This document shows, piece by piece, positions 22,001-37,000 of a DNA stretch of 64,000 bases (position 1 is its first letter; the number at the start of each line of letters is the position of its first letter). The DNA is from Rhynochetos jubatus (taxonomy: Eukaryota > Chordata > Aves > Eurypygiformes > Rhynochetidae). Both the position numbers and the translations under genes were made by a program. Below the pieces are notes generated by a model. The model ran no database searches. It saw nothing but the letters and a program-made list of their open reading frames with translations, and was not told the origin of the DNA. The stretch is taken from the NCBI GenBank assembly GCA_027574665.1, contig CM050666.1, forward strand, positions 1,488,001 through 1,552,000. The letters are read 5' to 3'.

Positions 22001-25000
22001 GGGGCATGTTTGATGGGATGGTTTTGTTGTTAGCTCTGCCATTTTCAGTAGATATGGTTTGGAGTCTCTTTGAGACCACCTATAGGAGTAGTCATTGAGG
22101 TTTGCAGTTAAAGAGACAGCACAGGCAAGCCCAGGGAATGCCTGGAGAGTGCAGCTCTGGCAGGGCAGAACTAGACTCCAAACATGTCCCACCGCGGTGG
22201 ATTTACTCCATGCTGGCTGCAGGAAAATAAGCCCTGTTGGGGTAAGCCAGGCTTTCTGGCTGTGCCCACTGTACCCTACTGGTCCCTCCATCACCACTGC
22301 ACCTGATGCTTTTCTGGTTTCTACTTCTCTGGGAGCTGTGTGTAGCATACAGCCAGTACATGGCTGTTCCCTGTCCTCAGTGCCTGCAGCCCCTAGGCAG
22401 CAAACCCTGAGGAATCACAGGGTTTTGTTGTTGCGGAAGGGAGATACTGAACTCTCCCCTCCACTGCCCATCTCTTCCATCCCCTATGGCCAGGCATCAT
22501 CATCTTACCCATACTCTTCCACATTCCAGCCAAATCTTGGCTCATGCCAATTGTCTTTTCCCCTGATTTGCCATATTAACTTCATTTTTTCCTTTCTACC
22601 TTATTGAGTATGATACTTTGAACAGCCTGATGCCCATAGTTAAAATTTAGCCTCCAGAAGGTCACTGAGCTGTACTGGGAACCTGATCCAGTGATAAAGA
22701 AGTCTTGGGTCAATTAGTTGCCTTAATTTTTTAAAATAATGACCATGGCCCTACACTGCAGCCCAGCCACCCTCCACCTGCCAGCACCCTGTCCAGGGGT
22801 CGATGCCAGTGTTTCCAGCCCCGTGTCTCAGGTACCTGCCTAAAAGTGGGCAGAGGTTCTGACTTGTCCCACAAGGTTGTGTATAGTGATGGAGAAGGAA
22901 TAAGTGTGGGGGAGGTGTAATGGGAGATTAATGACTGACTGCCAGGTGTTAATGACATGAGGCAAAGTATAAGAGCATCCTGGCCAGAGTGTGGGAGAAA
23001 AATACACCACTGATCCCACTGTGATAAATGGGGTTGGGGCACAGTTCCTGGGTGTGCACACAAGTGTCCTGGCTGTGCTCCTATGGAAAGGCTGGAAACC
23101 TGGGAACAACAACAACAAAAAAAAAAGGTAAAAATTTATAGTCTTGACAAGAGCCTGTATTTTAAGAAATTCTGATTTTTGGGGAGCTGACTCGGGATTT
23201 TTGAATACCAGTGCTGGAGTGTGCGTAGATGTGCAGTATAAGCCCCTGGTCTGCTGCATTGTCCTTTATATATCTGTGTGTATATATATAGATTAAAAAT
23301 ACATATATATTAAAAATGTACATGGGCACACAAAACCACATACATACACGTACATCTGGGTATATAAGGCATGATGGTGCAGGGCAGGCAGGTATATCTC
23401 TATCTCTGCCTCTGTCTATCACTCTCTCTGTGTCCAGCTGCCCTGGGAGCTACAGCTGTCACCCTTGTTCCCCAAAGCTGTGGCTGGGGCAGTGCTGCTC
23501 TGTGACCGTGGTGGCCTTAACCAGTCCTGTAGGAGTCAACCATTGCACAGATTTGTAGGCACGTGCATGAAGCTTTCCAAATAGTTTGCTTTAAGCCCAG
23601 CAATTTCTAGCAGTTGGAGAAAAAGACTGTCAAAGGGATGGAGCGTGCTTGACACAGCTGCACTGCGCCAGTCAGATTTTAGAATTTATATTTGTTGGTT
23701 TTATAAATATTTCATTTAAATGTCATTTTTCCTGACTGCAATTGAAGCAGTTTGCTGGATCAGCTCAGGTGCCACTGAGCCCCAGATTCCTGGAGGGATC
23801 ATCCCTCAGGAATGCAAGTCTCTAGCCAGAGGGCCACCCTGTGCGGGTCTGGGGGGGAATGAGGAGAAGGTGAAGTGGGATAAAGGGTCAGGGAGAAGTG
23901 AGTGGGAGTTGATCCCCATGGAGGCAAGTGGTGATATGTGTGGGTTGAAATAGGATGGGGGAAAACTTTATACCTCTTTTTCTTTTCCTCGGGACATTTG
24001 CCCAGCAGAGTTGGTGATTGCTGAGCAGGGTTGGCTGGGAACACTGGCATGTACTGGTGCCAGACACCTGCTGCTTTTGGTGTATATTTTTCTGACCAAG
24101 AAAGAAGTGAAGAGCTCAGAGCTGAATTTCCATCTTCATCCTCACAGGTTCATACACCCACGGATCCGTGGGTGCTCTGGGTGCTCACCTGACCCAAATG
24201 GCTGAATTCACCAGTATCAACATCACCTTTAGGGCTTGGAGCTGCTGGATTTGCCAGTGCCATCCCAGTCTCATCGTGCACCATGGTTGCCAGTAGCTGT
24301 CTGGCTCCAGGGTCTGGCCTCAGGATGCACAGCCACACTCTCTCCAGATAAATGACTGATCGACTGTGTAACTGTATGAAATGATCTTCCTGTTTCTTTG
24401 ACTGATAGTCCAGGGACTGGCATAAATGGATGTTTGTTATATTTCCTAACTCTGTCCTGTAAAATCCATGTCTGCTTTTCCAAACAACATGGGAAAAAAG
24501 TGCTTATGGAAAGCAGCCTCTTTGCTGGGTGCCTGTATTGAGCTGGGCTGCTTCTGTAGAGCTCCAGGAACAAATTTGCTCATAGCAACATTTTTTTTTT
24601 AACTGCATGGTGTTGAGCCTGTCACTTTACAGTAGCTTCTGCAGCTGCAATAATGCAACAGTTCACATTTTCTGTTGGTTCAGTGTGGATACACAGAAAA
24701 ATGCTTTACTGGATCTGTCCATCACAGTGCCGAGTGCATCCTGTCCCTGATGAGTGTGGGGATTTGGCACTGTGGCCAAAAGCCACCCTATCCCTGCCCT
24801 GCTGGGCTGGCACAAAAAGCAGAAATGTGCAGGTCTCTTGAAACAACCACCTGCTTCCAGTGCCTGGACAGCCATGGCCACTTGCTTTTCTCCTATCCTA
24901 AATGAGTGACTTTCCCCTGACGTTTTCTTCCATCATCCTCTCAATGGACTTGCAATAAATGGTGTGGGGCAACAAATGAATCTGGGGAGACCCAGCACCC

Positions 25001-28000
25001 TTCTCTTGTTGCAGGGCTCATCCCACTCTTCTGGGGCACATTGTTCTGCTCTCTTTGCCTTTCCTTAACCTGTTTCAGTCATGTGTTTTAATTTCTCTTC
25101 TGCACAGCTTTTCCTGTTCATGACATCTACAAAGTGGGGAAAGCTCAGCAATCTCCTGTTTGCTTGGGACACCTCTTCAGTCTCCAGCACTTACCCACCA
25201 GCTCATTATAGAACTCCCCCGGGATTTATTATAAATATTAATGGATTTAGTTTTATGAAGTCCCTAGGAGCTAAAGTGGTGTTTTTCACTTTATGATGTG
25301 AGAGCTCATCACTGGCTTCCTCTGATGCTTCTGTGACCAGCTTGCCTCCCCTGGGCATGGGGCGGCAGGTGGATGTGCGGTGAGGTGGGTGAGGACTGCC
25401 CTTCAGGAGGCTCAGAGGCACATCAGCATGTCTTCACCTGGGTGGCTGAGGAGAGCCCCTGTGCTCCCCTTCCATCCCTGTGTGGGGAGGACCAGGAGCA
25501 CATCCTGGCTGAGGGAAAGGGAGGGCAGGGGGGGATGGAGGGGCAGTGCCATGCCAGGGCTTGTCTTGCTCCATCACTACCCCATGCCAGCACCTATGAT
25601 GGCAGTGGGGCTGAGGGGACTCGCTGGCTCCAGTGCCTCCTCTGAGGATGAGGTGATGTGCTGCATTGGCACTAGCAGCTCCTGTGTGTTCTGGTCCCCT
25701 GGTCCCCAGGCCAGGCATGCTTTTATTGTCAAACCTGTTCAGTGGTGTACACCTAAGTAAAACGAACAATCCTTGTTTTTCCCACTTCATGCTGAAGGTT
25801 CACTCTGCACTGAAAACCTTGTGCAGAAATAATTTTGGATGCTTCTAGTTCCTTATTAATTGGTCTTCACCTAATGAAGCAACTTTATACACCATGCAGT
25901 GCTGGCTTTCTTTTTCAGTTAATGTCTTCTACCAACAATTAAAGGGTTTTTTGAAGTCTGTCTGAGCCCTAGGGTCCTTGGCATGCCTCACATTTAGGTG
26001 ACTGAAGCTGTTTTCCACTTAAATGGGACAGGAACTATGGCACTGCTGACTAACACCTGCTGGCAAGAATATGTACTTTGTGCATGCAAAGGTGCCTGAT
26101 GGAGAAAGAACAGTGGAATAGTGGGCTCAGGTAATCAAGCTGAGTTTGAATTAAATGTTTTATTTTCCCAAGGAAACCAACAAAAATAGTCTGTTCTGAT
26201 GACATCTTTCAGCCCACTTCAAGGTCCAGGGAAGGAGGGAAAGGAAGAAAGTCAGCAAAAACTCTGGCTTCATCTTAATGAAAATTTCTGGGTTTTCCTG
26301 CAGTTGAAGTGAAAATTGAAGTTGTGATACCCGAGAAGGAGAGAAGCAAGGAGGAGATGTCACCCAATGGGAAAGCCAGTCCCTTGATCTACAAAGTCAA
26401 TGGGACTGCCCGGCATTATCATCTTGAGGAACATCCCATTGCGAGCAATCACTATCACAACCCAAAGGATGTGGTGGAAGCAAACGTGTGCCATGTGAAG
26501 GACCTGGAGAATGGACAGTAAGTGAATGAAATCTTTGCAGGTAAAACTTGAGGGACCTTATACCCCAAACCAAACCGCCTATCTTCTGCTTTACAGTTTC
26601 TGGAGATTATAATTTATCTTGGTAATACATGGGTTTTTTCCTTCTCTTAAAAAAATGACATCACAGAGAAGTGACAACTGTTTTTTACTGGAAGGTCTGC
26701 TGTTCCCTGCTCTACCCACCCTGGGACTTGTCTTAGAAAGATGTGATGTTTGGTAGCAGAACTTCTCAACAGGCTCTGCTCAGCTTGTACTAGATAACCC
26801 TGACAACTTTTTTAAGTTTATAGCTTTAGTAGTTTTACAAAGCATCATGAGTAGCACATGGGTGGAGCTGATGGGGCAGATCATGTGCTCCACCACTTCC
26901 GCAGTGCATTGCTCTTCTAGCTGATCTCATCTCATCTCTTTCAATTTGCTCTTTCCCCTAGGATGCAGTTTTCCAAATCTTTTGCTAATGTCAACACACT
27001 TCAGCTGTGTGTAGTTTCATTACTCAAGTTTAAGAGTTTTCTGAACTCTAAAAGATGTCTGTCCCGGTCACTGTGCGTTACAGGCTGGCGTTTCTTTTCT
27101 GGGGTAGATGTGCTTTTTCTGCAGCGTGTTCTGTTAGTCTGATGACCAACATGCTTTTATTCTCGCGAGGGGTGTTGTCAGGTGAGTGGGGCACAGCAGG
27201 AGTCCGGCAGCTATTTGCTTTAAATTCAACTGTTACTTGTGATAATATTCTAGAACAGTCCATGTAATACAAGCTTGTGCTAAGCTTAAGAGGCTTCATA
27301 GGCTATAAATTCTTCTTGTTAGGTAAGTTCATCTAGGAATAAACTGGGGTTTTTCATGGTGATGGGAATTTATGTATTAGACTTCTACAAAGTGATGCAC
27401 TCTGTTGGTTTAAATCTTCACATGATGAGGTATGGCTGACTCTGCAGGCTCTGCTGCAGCTCAGAGAAATGTGGGAGGACAATCAGGAGCTGGAGGCAAA
27501 TGGCCTCTTCTGCTGAGAGGTGGGGGTGAGGACTCAGTAGAGATGCACTGGCAAGCACAGTGGGTGCAGGGCTGCTTCCAGGAGATAATGGGCAACCTGC
27601 TTCCTCCTGCACAGGTGAGCAGCAACAGAAAGGTTGGGGCAGAGGAGACCTGGGGTAGAGCATAGGCAGTGACTGGGATTGCCTGGAAGTTGGACTGAAG
27701 CAAAAAGGGGAGACTGTTCTGGGAAATACTGGATGCACAAGGAGGGTCCTGTCCCAGTGTCAAGATGTAGCCTAATAGCTGAACACCAAGTGATCATGGA
27801 GGTGGCTTCTGCTGACTTCATGGTTAGGGTGTTGCTAAGAGTGTGCTCTGCTTTGGTGCCCCATTGCAAGAAGGACGTTGGGAAATTAGGGCTTCAATAG
27901 ATACGTTGACTGGAAACCATGCAGTATAGGAGAAGGAAAGATTTGAAGAGCTCTGCTGGTCATGGGGAAGGTGAGGAGGGAGCTGTCTGCAGCCCCTGAG

Positions 28001-31000
28001 AACATAGCTGGCTGCAGGTGGCTGTAGCAGGGAGCACCTAAGCTAAAGTCCGGGCTAGAAACTGGCATTGGTCTGGAAACTGGGCTCACACTTCACACGT
28101 GTGCATTCAGCTACTGAAACATGCTACCAGGTATGGCAGTGGATTTGCACTACTGGGCTTTTAAAATTGAGAATAGCCTTTTCCTAGCAGACTAGGTCTA
28201 GCTCAAAAGAGAGGTGCTGTGAGAAGGTCCCACAGCTCATGTAAGCAAAGGGCCAGACCAAAGGAGTCCCTTCTTGCCCTAATATCTAGAGTGATTTTCT
28301 GGGATGCTTCTCTCGAGTACTGCGCTGCGCAGTGGTGTGCGTGGGCACAGCAGTAGGTGCAGGGCACTGGCACAAGGGTTCAGGCACTTCTTCAGCTGTG
28401 TAGGTGGCATCTGCAAGCACAAGATACTCTTTCTACCAACCCTTTCTACCTTTCTGGCGTCAAGGTGGTCTCAACAGAACCAGTAAAAGATACTGGAGGA
28501 TAAACCCCAGTGCTGCTGTACCCAGCTAGCCTCGCAGCAGACTAACTGGGGGAGGTCAGTATGCTGCAGACAGAACACAGCCCCCAGTGCTCCCTCAGTT
28601 TCTGAGCAAAGATTCTTTGCAGGCCAGAGCTTAGTTTTAGCTGGTGCTTCTGAAGTGGGGAGTGGAGTAGGGCAACAGGACAAATTCCCAACTGAGCTAA
28701 TAGCTCAACAGGGAGCAGTGCCACTTAAATCATCCTCTTGCTCATTTTTGAGTGCTTTGCAGGTGGGTGTGTGCTGTCTTGGAGACACCAGGTCTTGTTT
28801 TTGACTCTCAGGTCCTACAGTTCGTTGGGCAAGTTGTAAAGTCTTTCACTTATCTTCCCGTAGACTTACGGTTGTCATTTAACGAGGACTGAAGGTTTTA
28901 TGTGAAGTACTGCATAGCTGAGAAATGCAGTAGGACTTGTACTGCTCTATTCCCCTTGTGCAGAAGGAAGGACCTCCAAGTGCCAAGTGTCCTACATGGG
29001 GAGGGAGCAGAGCTGCATCCCTTGGGAGTGGGGCTGCCGATTTACTGGGACAGGATGTCTCCCAAGGGCAAGCGTGATGAGCTCTGCTGCTGGTTTTGCC
29101 AGAGGTGGCAAGGAAGTGGAATATTTGCCATTAGTCTAGTGGTACAGTTGATGCAGGTAGAGCAGGCATCTGCGCGAAGCCTTGTCCAAGGTGGGTTTGA
29201 AGATGTGACAGAGTTGCTGGTGGACTGAGCCCTGGTCTCATCTCCATGTCTGTGAGGCAGAGTGGGACAAGTGTCTCTGTAGCCTGGGTGCAAGTGACAG
29301 GCTAGAGTTGAGATGTTACCCAAAGAGGAATGAGCATGCAAAGTGAGTCCTATTCATCCAAGACCCAGGGACCCAACGTGCCTGAACGGCATTTATGGAT
29401 CACACATGGCCAATAGCTTTCCTGAGCACAAGGGGTTTGCTGTGTGCACAGAGGTGTATACAGTATGCCAAATGCATCCCAGATGTGCCAGGCTTGCTGT
29501 AGAGGTCCACTTCACACAATGGGAACAACCAGGATTTCCAGATAAACATCAGGGTGTGTGGGGACAGGCTATCTGGCTGGAAGACAGGCTGTGCCCAGGG
29601 AACAGCAGGTCTGCACTAGCTCTACATCCAGCTCTCTGCAAAGGGAGGGCTCACTTCTTGTCTCTCCGCTTTCCTCCACGGTTAGCTGGAAGGCCTTGCT
29701 GTAGGAAAGCAGCTGGTGATAATTGGTAAGAGGTTCAGTGCCTTACACAGGGCCATGGTTTGCACAGGGTGTACTGGGGCTGTTGTTTATAAAGGGATTA
29801 CCTGAGCAGTGAGAAGGACATGAGGACAGGACATGTTGGGATGAAAATCTGGTGGAGACATAGTGAGAGAGCAGAGAGTAAACATGCAGGACAGTTTGGA
29901 CAACAAACTGACTTGTTGTCAGTGCAGGACAACATCAGTCTCACTCAACGAGCAGCCTGCACTGCCCTTATGGCTGGAAAGCTGCAGAAATCCCTTTGGC
30001 AAAGATCTGGGCAGATGGATGAGTGAAGGTCTCAGTGCTGGAGCCTCCTGCATCCCAAACTTCAGACCCTGCAATGAGGAGCAGTGGACAGCCTGCTGGA
30101 AATGATGAATGGTTGAAAGACTCATATTTCAGTGAGTAGTGCCACTACCCAGTGTAATGCAACTGCCTAAATGCAGCCCAGTTGTGTGTATGGTCTGCAG
30201 GGCTTGGAAACTCTTCCAAATAAAAGGACATGTTGCAGCTGCATTGCAAAACCTGTGCCTGGCCAGCCTGCAGCAAGCAGAACGAGGTGGCATGGCTGGC
30301 TGGGGAGGAGGCATGCCATTCCTAGGGAGGCCTGGGCAGCCGGTTGCAGTGGGCAAAGGCACCCGCTCTTTGGGGATGCTGCACCCATGCTGCAGCTGGT
30401 GCAGAGGTCTGTATTGCTCAGCACAGCCCTGCTGAGATGTGGACAACATGCAAAAGAGATGGTTTTGGCCAGGACAGGGGTGGCTGCTGCCTCAGCCAGT
30501 CAAGGACCAGGTGACTTACCCTGGAGCTGGGGAGGCTAAAAATTGCAAAGAAAGGATTCCGGATGTGTTAATGATGCTTTTGTCCAGGGTACCACACAAG
30601 CAACATTGATCTTTCAAAGAGAACATTAATTGCTCTGGGGGAATGGCTTGAGGGTTAGTTGGCTGCGAAGCAAATGAGGGGCCGAGTGCCAGTAGCACCA
30701 GGGAGGCAAAGCAGGGAAGATGCAGAGCTGGGGCCAGCAGTCCAGAGTAGGCAGGCAGGTCACTGGGTGAGCTTTACTGTGCAAAAACAGCTGAGGGAAA
30801 CAGCACAAGGTCACACATAGGTGTCTGCCGTCCTGAAGGTTTTATCAAGAGAAGGTGACCCACGGTGTTGACCCTGCGATGTGGCCAGGACCAGGGCATG
30901 ACCCCCTGGGACGCAAGGAGACAGACCCCAAGGCCGAATACACAAAGGGTCAGAGTTGCCTCTCCTAGTTTTCAGATCTCAGCAATGTGTTTGCTTTGAA

Positions 31001-34000
31001 TGAGTGAACACAAGCCTGGCAGGGACCTGCTGAGCTGCTGGGGCCAGAAGGCAATGTAATGCCGCAGTAAAACCAGTTTGGTTTCTTGTTCCCACTACTG
31101 CTGCGAAGATTTATTCTGACCTTCTGGACTTGAGTGAGCTTCTCGGGCAGCTGGGGAGGTGCTTTGGGTACAGTCATGGATGAAGAAGCTGCCACTCAAT
31201 GGCCCAGCTTGGATCTGGACCAGGTTGGGAGCAGCAGAGCCACCTCCAAAGCTGGCTCAGGGTCAGCAGTGACCCACACCTGTAAGTCACCTGGAGACGG
31301 TGGTGAGCAAGTTGAAGGAGGGGGGTAATCTGGTGGGACCAGGGCTGGGGCGCAACGTGAGGGTATGGTGTCTGCTGCCAGAAAAATGCTCTGCCATGTG
31401 CCTTCTGTGCTCCTCCTCCTCAGGATGCGGGAAGTGGACCTGGGCTGTGGAAAGGCTCTGCTCATCAAGGAAAGCGGTGAGTTCCACGCCGTGGGACACA
31501 AGTGCCCCCATTATGGGGCCCCCCTTGTCAAAGGTCAGTCTGCGTCACTTCCTAAGAGACTAACCAAGGACATCAGAGTGTTGGCAAAAGGCAGCTTGAT
31601 GCTGTCCAGCTGCGCTGCCCAGACACGGGGCAGTGCCATGCTGCAGGCTCAGCATCATCCCAGCATCTTCTTGCTGGGGGAATGCATGAGCAGAAAGCTG
31701 GGGTTGCCCAAAACTACTGGGAGCATGGTGCCACAGGTCTGGTTTTCTGGTGACCCCAACTTGCCACTGCTGATCACAGGGCTGGGGATTCTTTGAAGAA
31801 CAAAACAGCACAGGCACCATTAAATTCGGCTTCTGCTTCATTCTTCAGCTGGAGCTGAATCTCTGTGGGATGGTATGAAACAGCTACATCTCACTGTCCC
31901 CATGCAAACACTGGTTTTATGGGGCTTCTCATGTTGTTCTGTTTATTGGTTCCCAGCCACTGAGGAGTTAAAAAAAGTCATAAAGAGAAAAAAAAATATC
32001 TTATGATTTTTCAGACCACTCAGTCTTAAAAAACCCCACAAAACCACAGCTTCCTGTAAACAAAAATCTTGGGCTGATGGGATTCTTGCAGTAGCAAAAA
32101 GAGACATTGCTGGAATTACTGATTGAAGTGGGATGAGGTACAGTGGTTTCCCATTTTGGCACTTAAAAAGACACATCCTGGAATTTTCTCAGCATGAGCT
32201 TCAGGCAAGTCCCTAACCAGAGTCTGAGTAATGGCACCAGGCAGGGCTAGCCCTGCTGTGTGCCTCAACCAAACTTGGCAGGAGGGGGGCACTTAGCTGT
32301 AGGTGGGATCCTGGGGAAGCCAGCAGAGCATCCTGCTGCATGCTCTCCGGGCACTGTTGGCCCAGCAGCAGTGCTTGGGGCAGGCAGCCATGCTCTAAGC
32401 CCTTTGCCTGAGGCTAGCAGACCGCTGAGCAGGGCAGGAGCCCCACACTGCTCCATGGCCAGTGCGGGGGAGAGCCCACCTGCCTTTCAGAGACCTGTGG
32501 GCATGTCCCTTAGACTGGCCACTTGCACAAGGATCTTGCCAGGGAATACAGGAGCTGTTGTGGAAGTAAGTGCAGGGGCTGCCCCTGCGTCCCCCTACGT
32601 GGTGGGTGACAAGACATGGTACTGCTGTGCCTCAGCAAGCAAAGGCACATGCTCAGGACCAGTACAAATGGCCAGATTGTAGCTGTTTGCTCTGCCCCAG
32701 CATTGTGACCCAGCTCTTTCAGGCAAGGAAGCCAAAGTCCAATAAAGCAGCCTCTGTGCAAACACTTGTGAGGAGTGAACTCATGGCTTTGGGCATGCCC
32801 CCTGCTCTCCTGGTGGTGTGCAGACTCCTTGCTATGTCAGGATCTGTTCTGAAACACACTTGCTTTCAGTAAGTGATGCTCTGCTTGAGGCACTGCTTGC
32901 TCCAGGTGCTACCGGGGCTTGCAGGTGTGACTACGAGGCCCTAGAGACTGCAGCCCCAGACTCTGCCAGAGAGTGAGATTGTATTCCAGGCAGAGCAGAC
33001 ACGTTTGGAGCTGTGCTCAGAGGTGCTGGAAGGGCATTGTCAGCAAGGGCATTTTAGATGGGATCCCTCATACAGGATCCCAGTTGGTAACTGTATTCAC
33101 TCTCTACCTCAAATGGCTGGACCAGTCCCATGTGCAAGTTAAGAGCCACATCAAGTAGCCAAGGTGCTGCTGACCATCCAGGTCCACAACAACTGCCATG
33201 TGTCCTGTAGAAGAGGTGACACATCTGGGTAAAGAAGGAGTATCACAGGTACATGTTTGCAGAGTCTGGGGTTTGAAGCTGCTCGGTGTGGAGCAGCACC
33301 GCTCCTGCCACTGCAGGAGGCCCTGGGCAGCAACCTTCAGCCTTCAGGAGGTCAGCCTCACTCAGCAGTGGCGTTCACAGTGTGAAGAAGCTGAGGAGTC
33401 CACCATCACTGGGATAGCAGGAGGGAGACCTGCCATCCCTGCGCTGGCCAGACCACAGCAGCTTGATCTCAGTGGCCTGCAGGCAGGGACAGAGACAGCT
33501 GCAGGGCAGCATCAACTCTGTTCTGCTGTGTTTTGTGCAGGGGTTTTGTCCAAAGGAAGAGTTCGCTGTCCCTGGCATGGAGCTTGCTTCAGCATTGGCA
33601 CAGGAGACATAGAGGACTTTCCTGGCTTGGACAGCTTACCCAGGTTCCAGGTGAGACCCTTGTTTTGCAGGAGAGGAAATCACAGAATGTTTTGGCTTAG
33701 AAGAGACATTTACAGATCTAGTCCAATCCCCTGTCATGGGCAGGGACACCTTCCACTAGACCAGGTTGCTCAAAGCCCTGTCCAACCCGACTTTGAACAC
33801 TTCACAGATGGGACATCCACAACTTCTCTGGGCAACCTGCTCCAAGGTCTCACCGCCCTCATTGTAAAACATTTCTTCCTTATGTCTGATCTGTGTCTTC
33901 CCTCTTTCAGTTTAAAGACATTGCCACTTGTCTTGTCACTACAAACCATCATTGAAAGTCTCCTGCATCTTTCTTACAAGTCCCCATTAAGTACTGAAAG

Positions 34001-37000
34001 CCTGCAATAAGGTGTCCCCAGAGCCTGCTCTTCTCCAAGCTGAACAACCCCAACTCTCATAGGTTTTCCTCATAGGAGAGGTGCTCCACCCCCTGACCAT
34101 TTTCATGTCCCTCCTCTGGACTCCCTCCAACGGGTACATGTCTTCTTGTGCTGAGGACTCTTGAGCTGGACACAGCAGGTGGGGTCTCACCGGGCAGAGC
34201 AGAGGCGTAAAATCCCCTCCCTTGACCTGCTGGCCATGCTGCCTGTGATGCAGCCCAGGATACGGTTGGCTTTCTGGGCTGTGAGTGCACATTGCCAGCT
34301 CATGTCCAATTTTTCACTCACCAGTTCCCCCAAGTCCTTCTCCTCAGGGCTGCTTTCCATCCATCCCCCAGCCTGTATTGGTACTGGGGGTTGCCCCGAC
34401 CCATGTGCAGGACCTTGCACTTGGCCTTGTTGAACTCCATGCGGTTGGCACAGGCCCAACTCTCCAGCCTGTCCAGGTCCCTCTGGATGGCATCCCTACC
34501 ATCAGGTGTGTCATCTCCACCACTCAGCTTAGTGTCATCCACAAAAGGGCTGTTTGCATTGGATAAGCATGTTTCTTGAAGGTGTGCAGCAAACATTTTC
34601 CAAGGACATGCTGGGGTGGCCAGTGGAGAGCAGTACCTCAGCTAGCTCTTCTTCCTCCTTGCAGCTCCCCTTGCATCCACCCACAGGCATCAGACAGTTC
34701 CTGGGAACCTGAGGGTGGACATGCACAGTTTGGGAGGTCTCTAGAGCAGGAGTGGGATGGGACTGAGAAACCAGCTGTAAGCCTGAGATAGAAATCAGGT
34801 TTTACACTGACCATTGGTGCATGGTTGACAAGAAATAGAAAACATCCCACAACCTTCAGCTGGGGCGAGCCCTGCCATGGCCTGAGCCGCTCTCGCAGGA
34901 GATCTGGTGAGGTTGCTGCTCTGCTCATTAACTATTGCACAAGAGGGAGTAATTGACCTCTTCATGCTAGAGGTGCTCACTGTCCTGCAAACCGCTGCTC
35001 TTCTGTCATCTGCAGGTGAAGATTGAGAAGGAGAAGGTGTACATCCGAGCAAGCAAGCAGGTGAGGGGCCACTAGCATCCCAGAATCCAGGTTCATGCTT
35101 TTGCTTTTTGCTCCGTGGGCATGGGGGGGAAATGCTTTTCTTTGCACTCTCTGGCAGGGTAAGCAGTGTCTGAACAGAAGGATGCGTGAGCATTCAACAT
35201 AGATAAACCAAAGGTCCACCTAGCCCCGTCGTGTCTCAAGCAACAGCCCCAAGTTTGTATGAGGCACGAGTAGAGCAGGGCAGAAGTGTCATGTGCTCGC
35301 AGTCCTGCCTGCAGCTGCCGGACACCTGAGATGTGGAGTCCATAGATTCATGAGGTCTTTCCTGATGTTTGTCTGAACTTGTCCTGTGTTTCCTTAAGTT
35401 CAAAGCAACTTTTAGTTTTGTTGGCCCACGGAAACAGGCCTTTTCCATCAGCCTTGTGGCCTCGCCTGCTGGATCTGAATGCGGCATGGTGATGACAGAG
35501 GTCATCTGCTCCTCTTGAACCCAAACATCATCTCCTTTTGCTGGAGAGGAACCTGGTGTGTGGGCAGGGAGGGCTCTCAACCCCCCAGATATAATGCAGA
35601 ATGAAGCCCATTCAGGCCACTAACATCTTTCTTTCCATGAAAAGCCTTCTGATTCATATCAGAAGTATGCATGTGTGAATCTCACAGTGCAGAACCAAAC
35701 GGACCCTTACAGCATTTGGATTAGATCCAGAGACATCACCTGAATAGCAGCACTTCTATTCCAACTGATATGGGTGGAATGTGATGAGGAGGGTTGAGCC
35801 TATTTGCTCTCCCATAAACATCTGATCTCCCAGAACAGATGGCATCTGATGTCTGGCAGTGTGGGTGCTGTGCAGCGTAGGACAGCAGGGCTACACTGGG
35901 ATAGAGCCTTGAGTGTGCTCTGGTAGGTGGGACAAGTCCATCAGCTTCTTTGGATATCAGAGGTACATGAGCCCTGCTCAAGTGCAGGATAAATAAAGTT
36001 CCTGATAGGACTTCTGCATCTCCATCTCAGCTGTTAGCTGCAGAATTGCATAATGTCACACCTGGCTGCTTTTCCTCAATTTTTTCCTAGCTCTGTGTAT
36101 CTGGATTAATTTGCAGAAGATGATGGATTTATTTTTCTTTCGTCCCTTGGAAGGAGGTAGTGCACTGGATGGTAGAGAGGTATTTGGATGAGCATGGGCG
36201 TGGAGTCCTTGTTGGACAAGGGTGCAGTTGTCTCTATCCAAGCTGTTTCATGACAACACTGTAGTTGCCCCATTCCTGGTTACCCTTTAACCTGGCTACC
36301 AGGTTAAAGCTGAGAAAGGATAATGACTTTTGTTCTCATTGTTGGTGTCATAGGCTCTTCAGGCACAGAGGAGGACAAAGGTGATGGCGAAGTGCATCTC
36401 CTTGAGCAACTATAACCTGAGCAGTACCAACGTTCTGATCATCGGTGCAGGTATCGGGTGGCATGTGCTGGGACTACTGCATGTGTCCTCTCCCAGGTGG
36501 GTGTGGGGAGAGCGGGGTATCTCTGCTGTGCACCTTCTGTCACCCCACCTGCATCCCTCCCTGTGCAGAGGATGAGACCGGAGTGTCTTACTGGGCCTTT
36601 TTGACCTAGACGTAAGGTCCAGAGGTGCTCTGTGCCTCTCGTCTCTGTCACAGTCCTCTGTAGCAGGTGCTCTGAACCCTCTTCCCTCTACACCCTGCCT
36701 AGATACATCACTAACCCCTGATTTCCATAACTGGTAAGTTTGAAGTCCTCTTAGGTGTTCCTTTAATGTGGACACATCTTTTCCTCTTGGAGCCTGCACT
36801 TCTCTGTCTAATCTTATTGCAGCTGCCTGCGGCTCCAAAGCTCTCACCTCAAGGTGCTTCTCCGACGATAATTTCTTTCATCTTCCCAGAAAATATAAAA
36901 TCCCTTCATGAAAACTGGCAAGCTATCTTTTCTTACCTCTTGTCCCAGATCCATTTATGTAACGCAATTTTTGTAAAAAGCCTGGTGGAGTGAATCCCAT

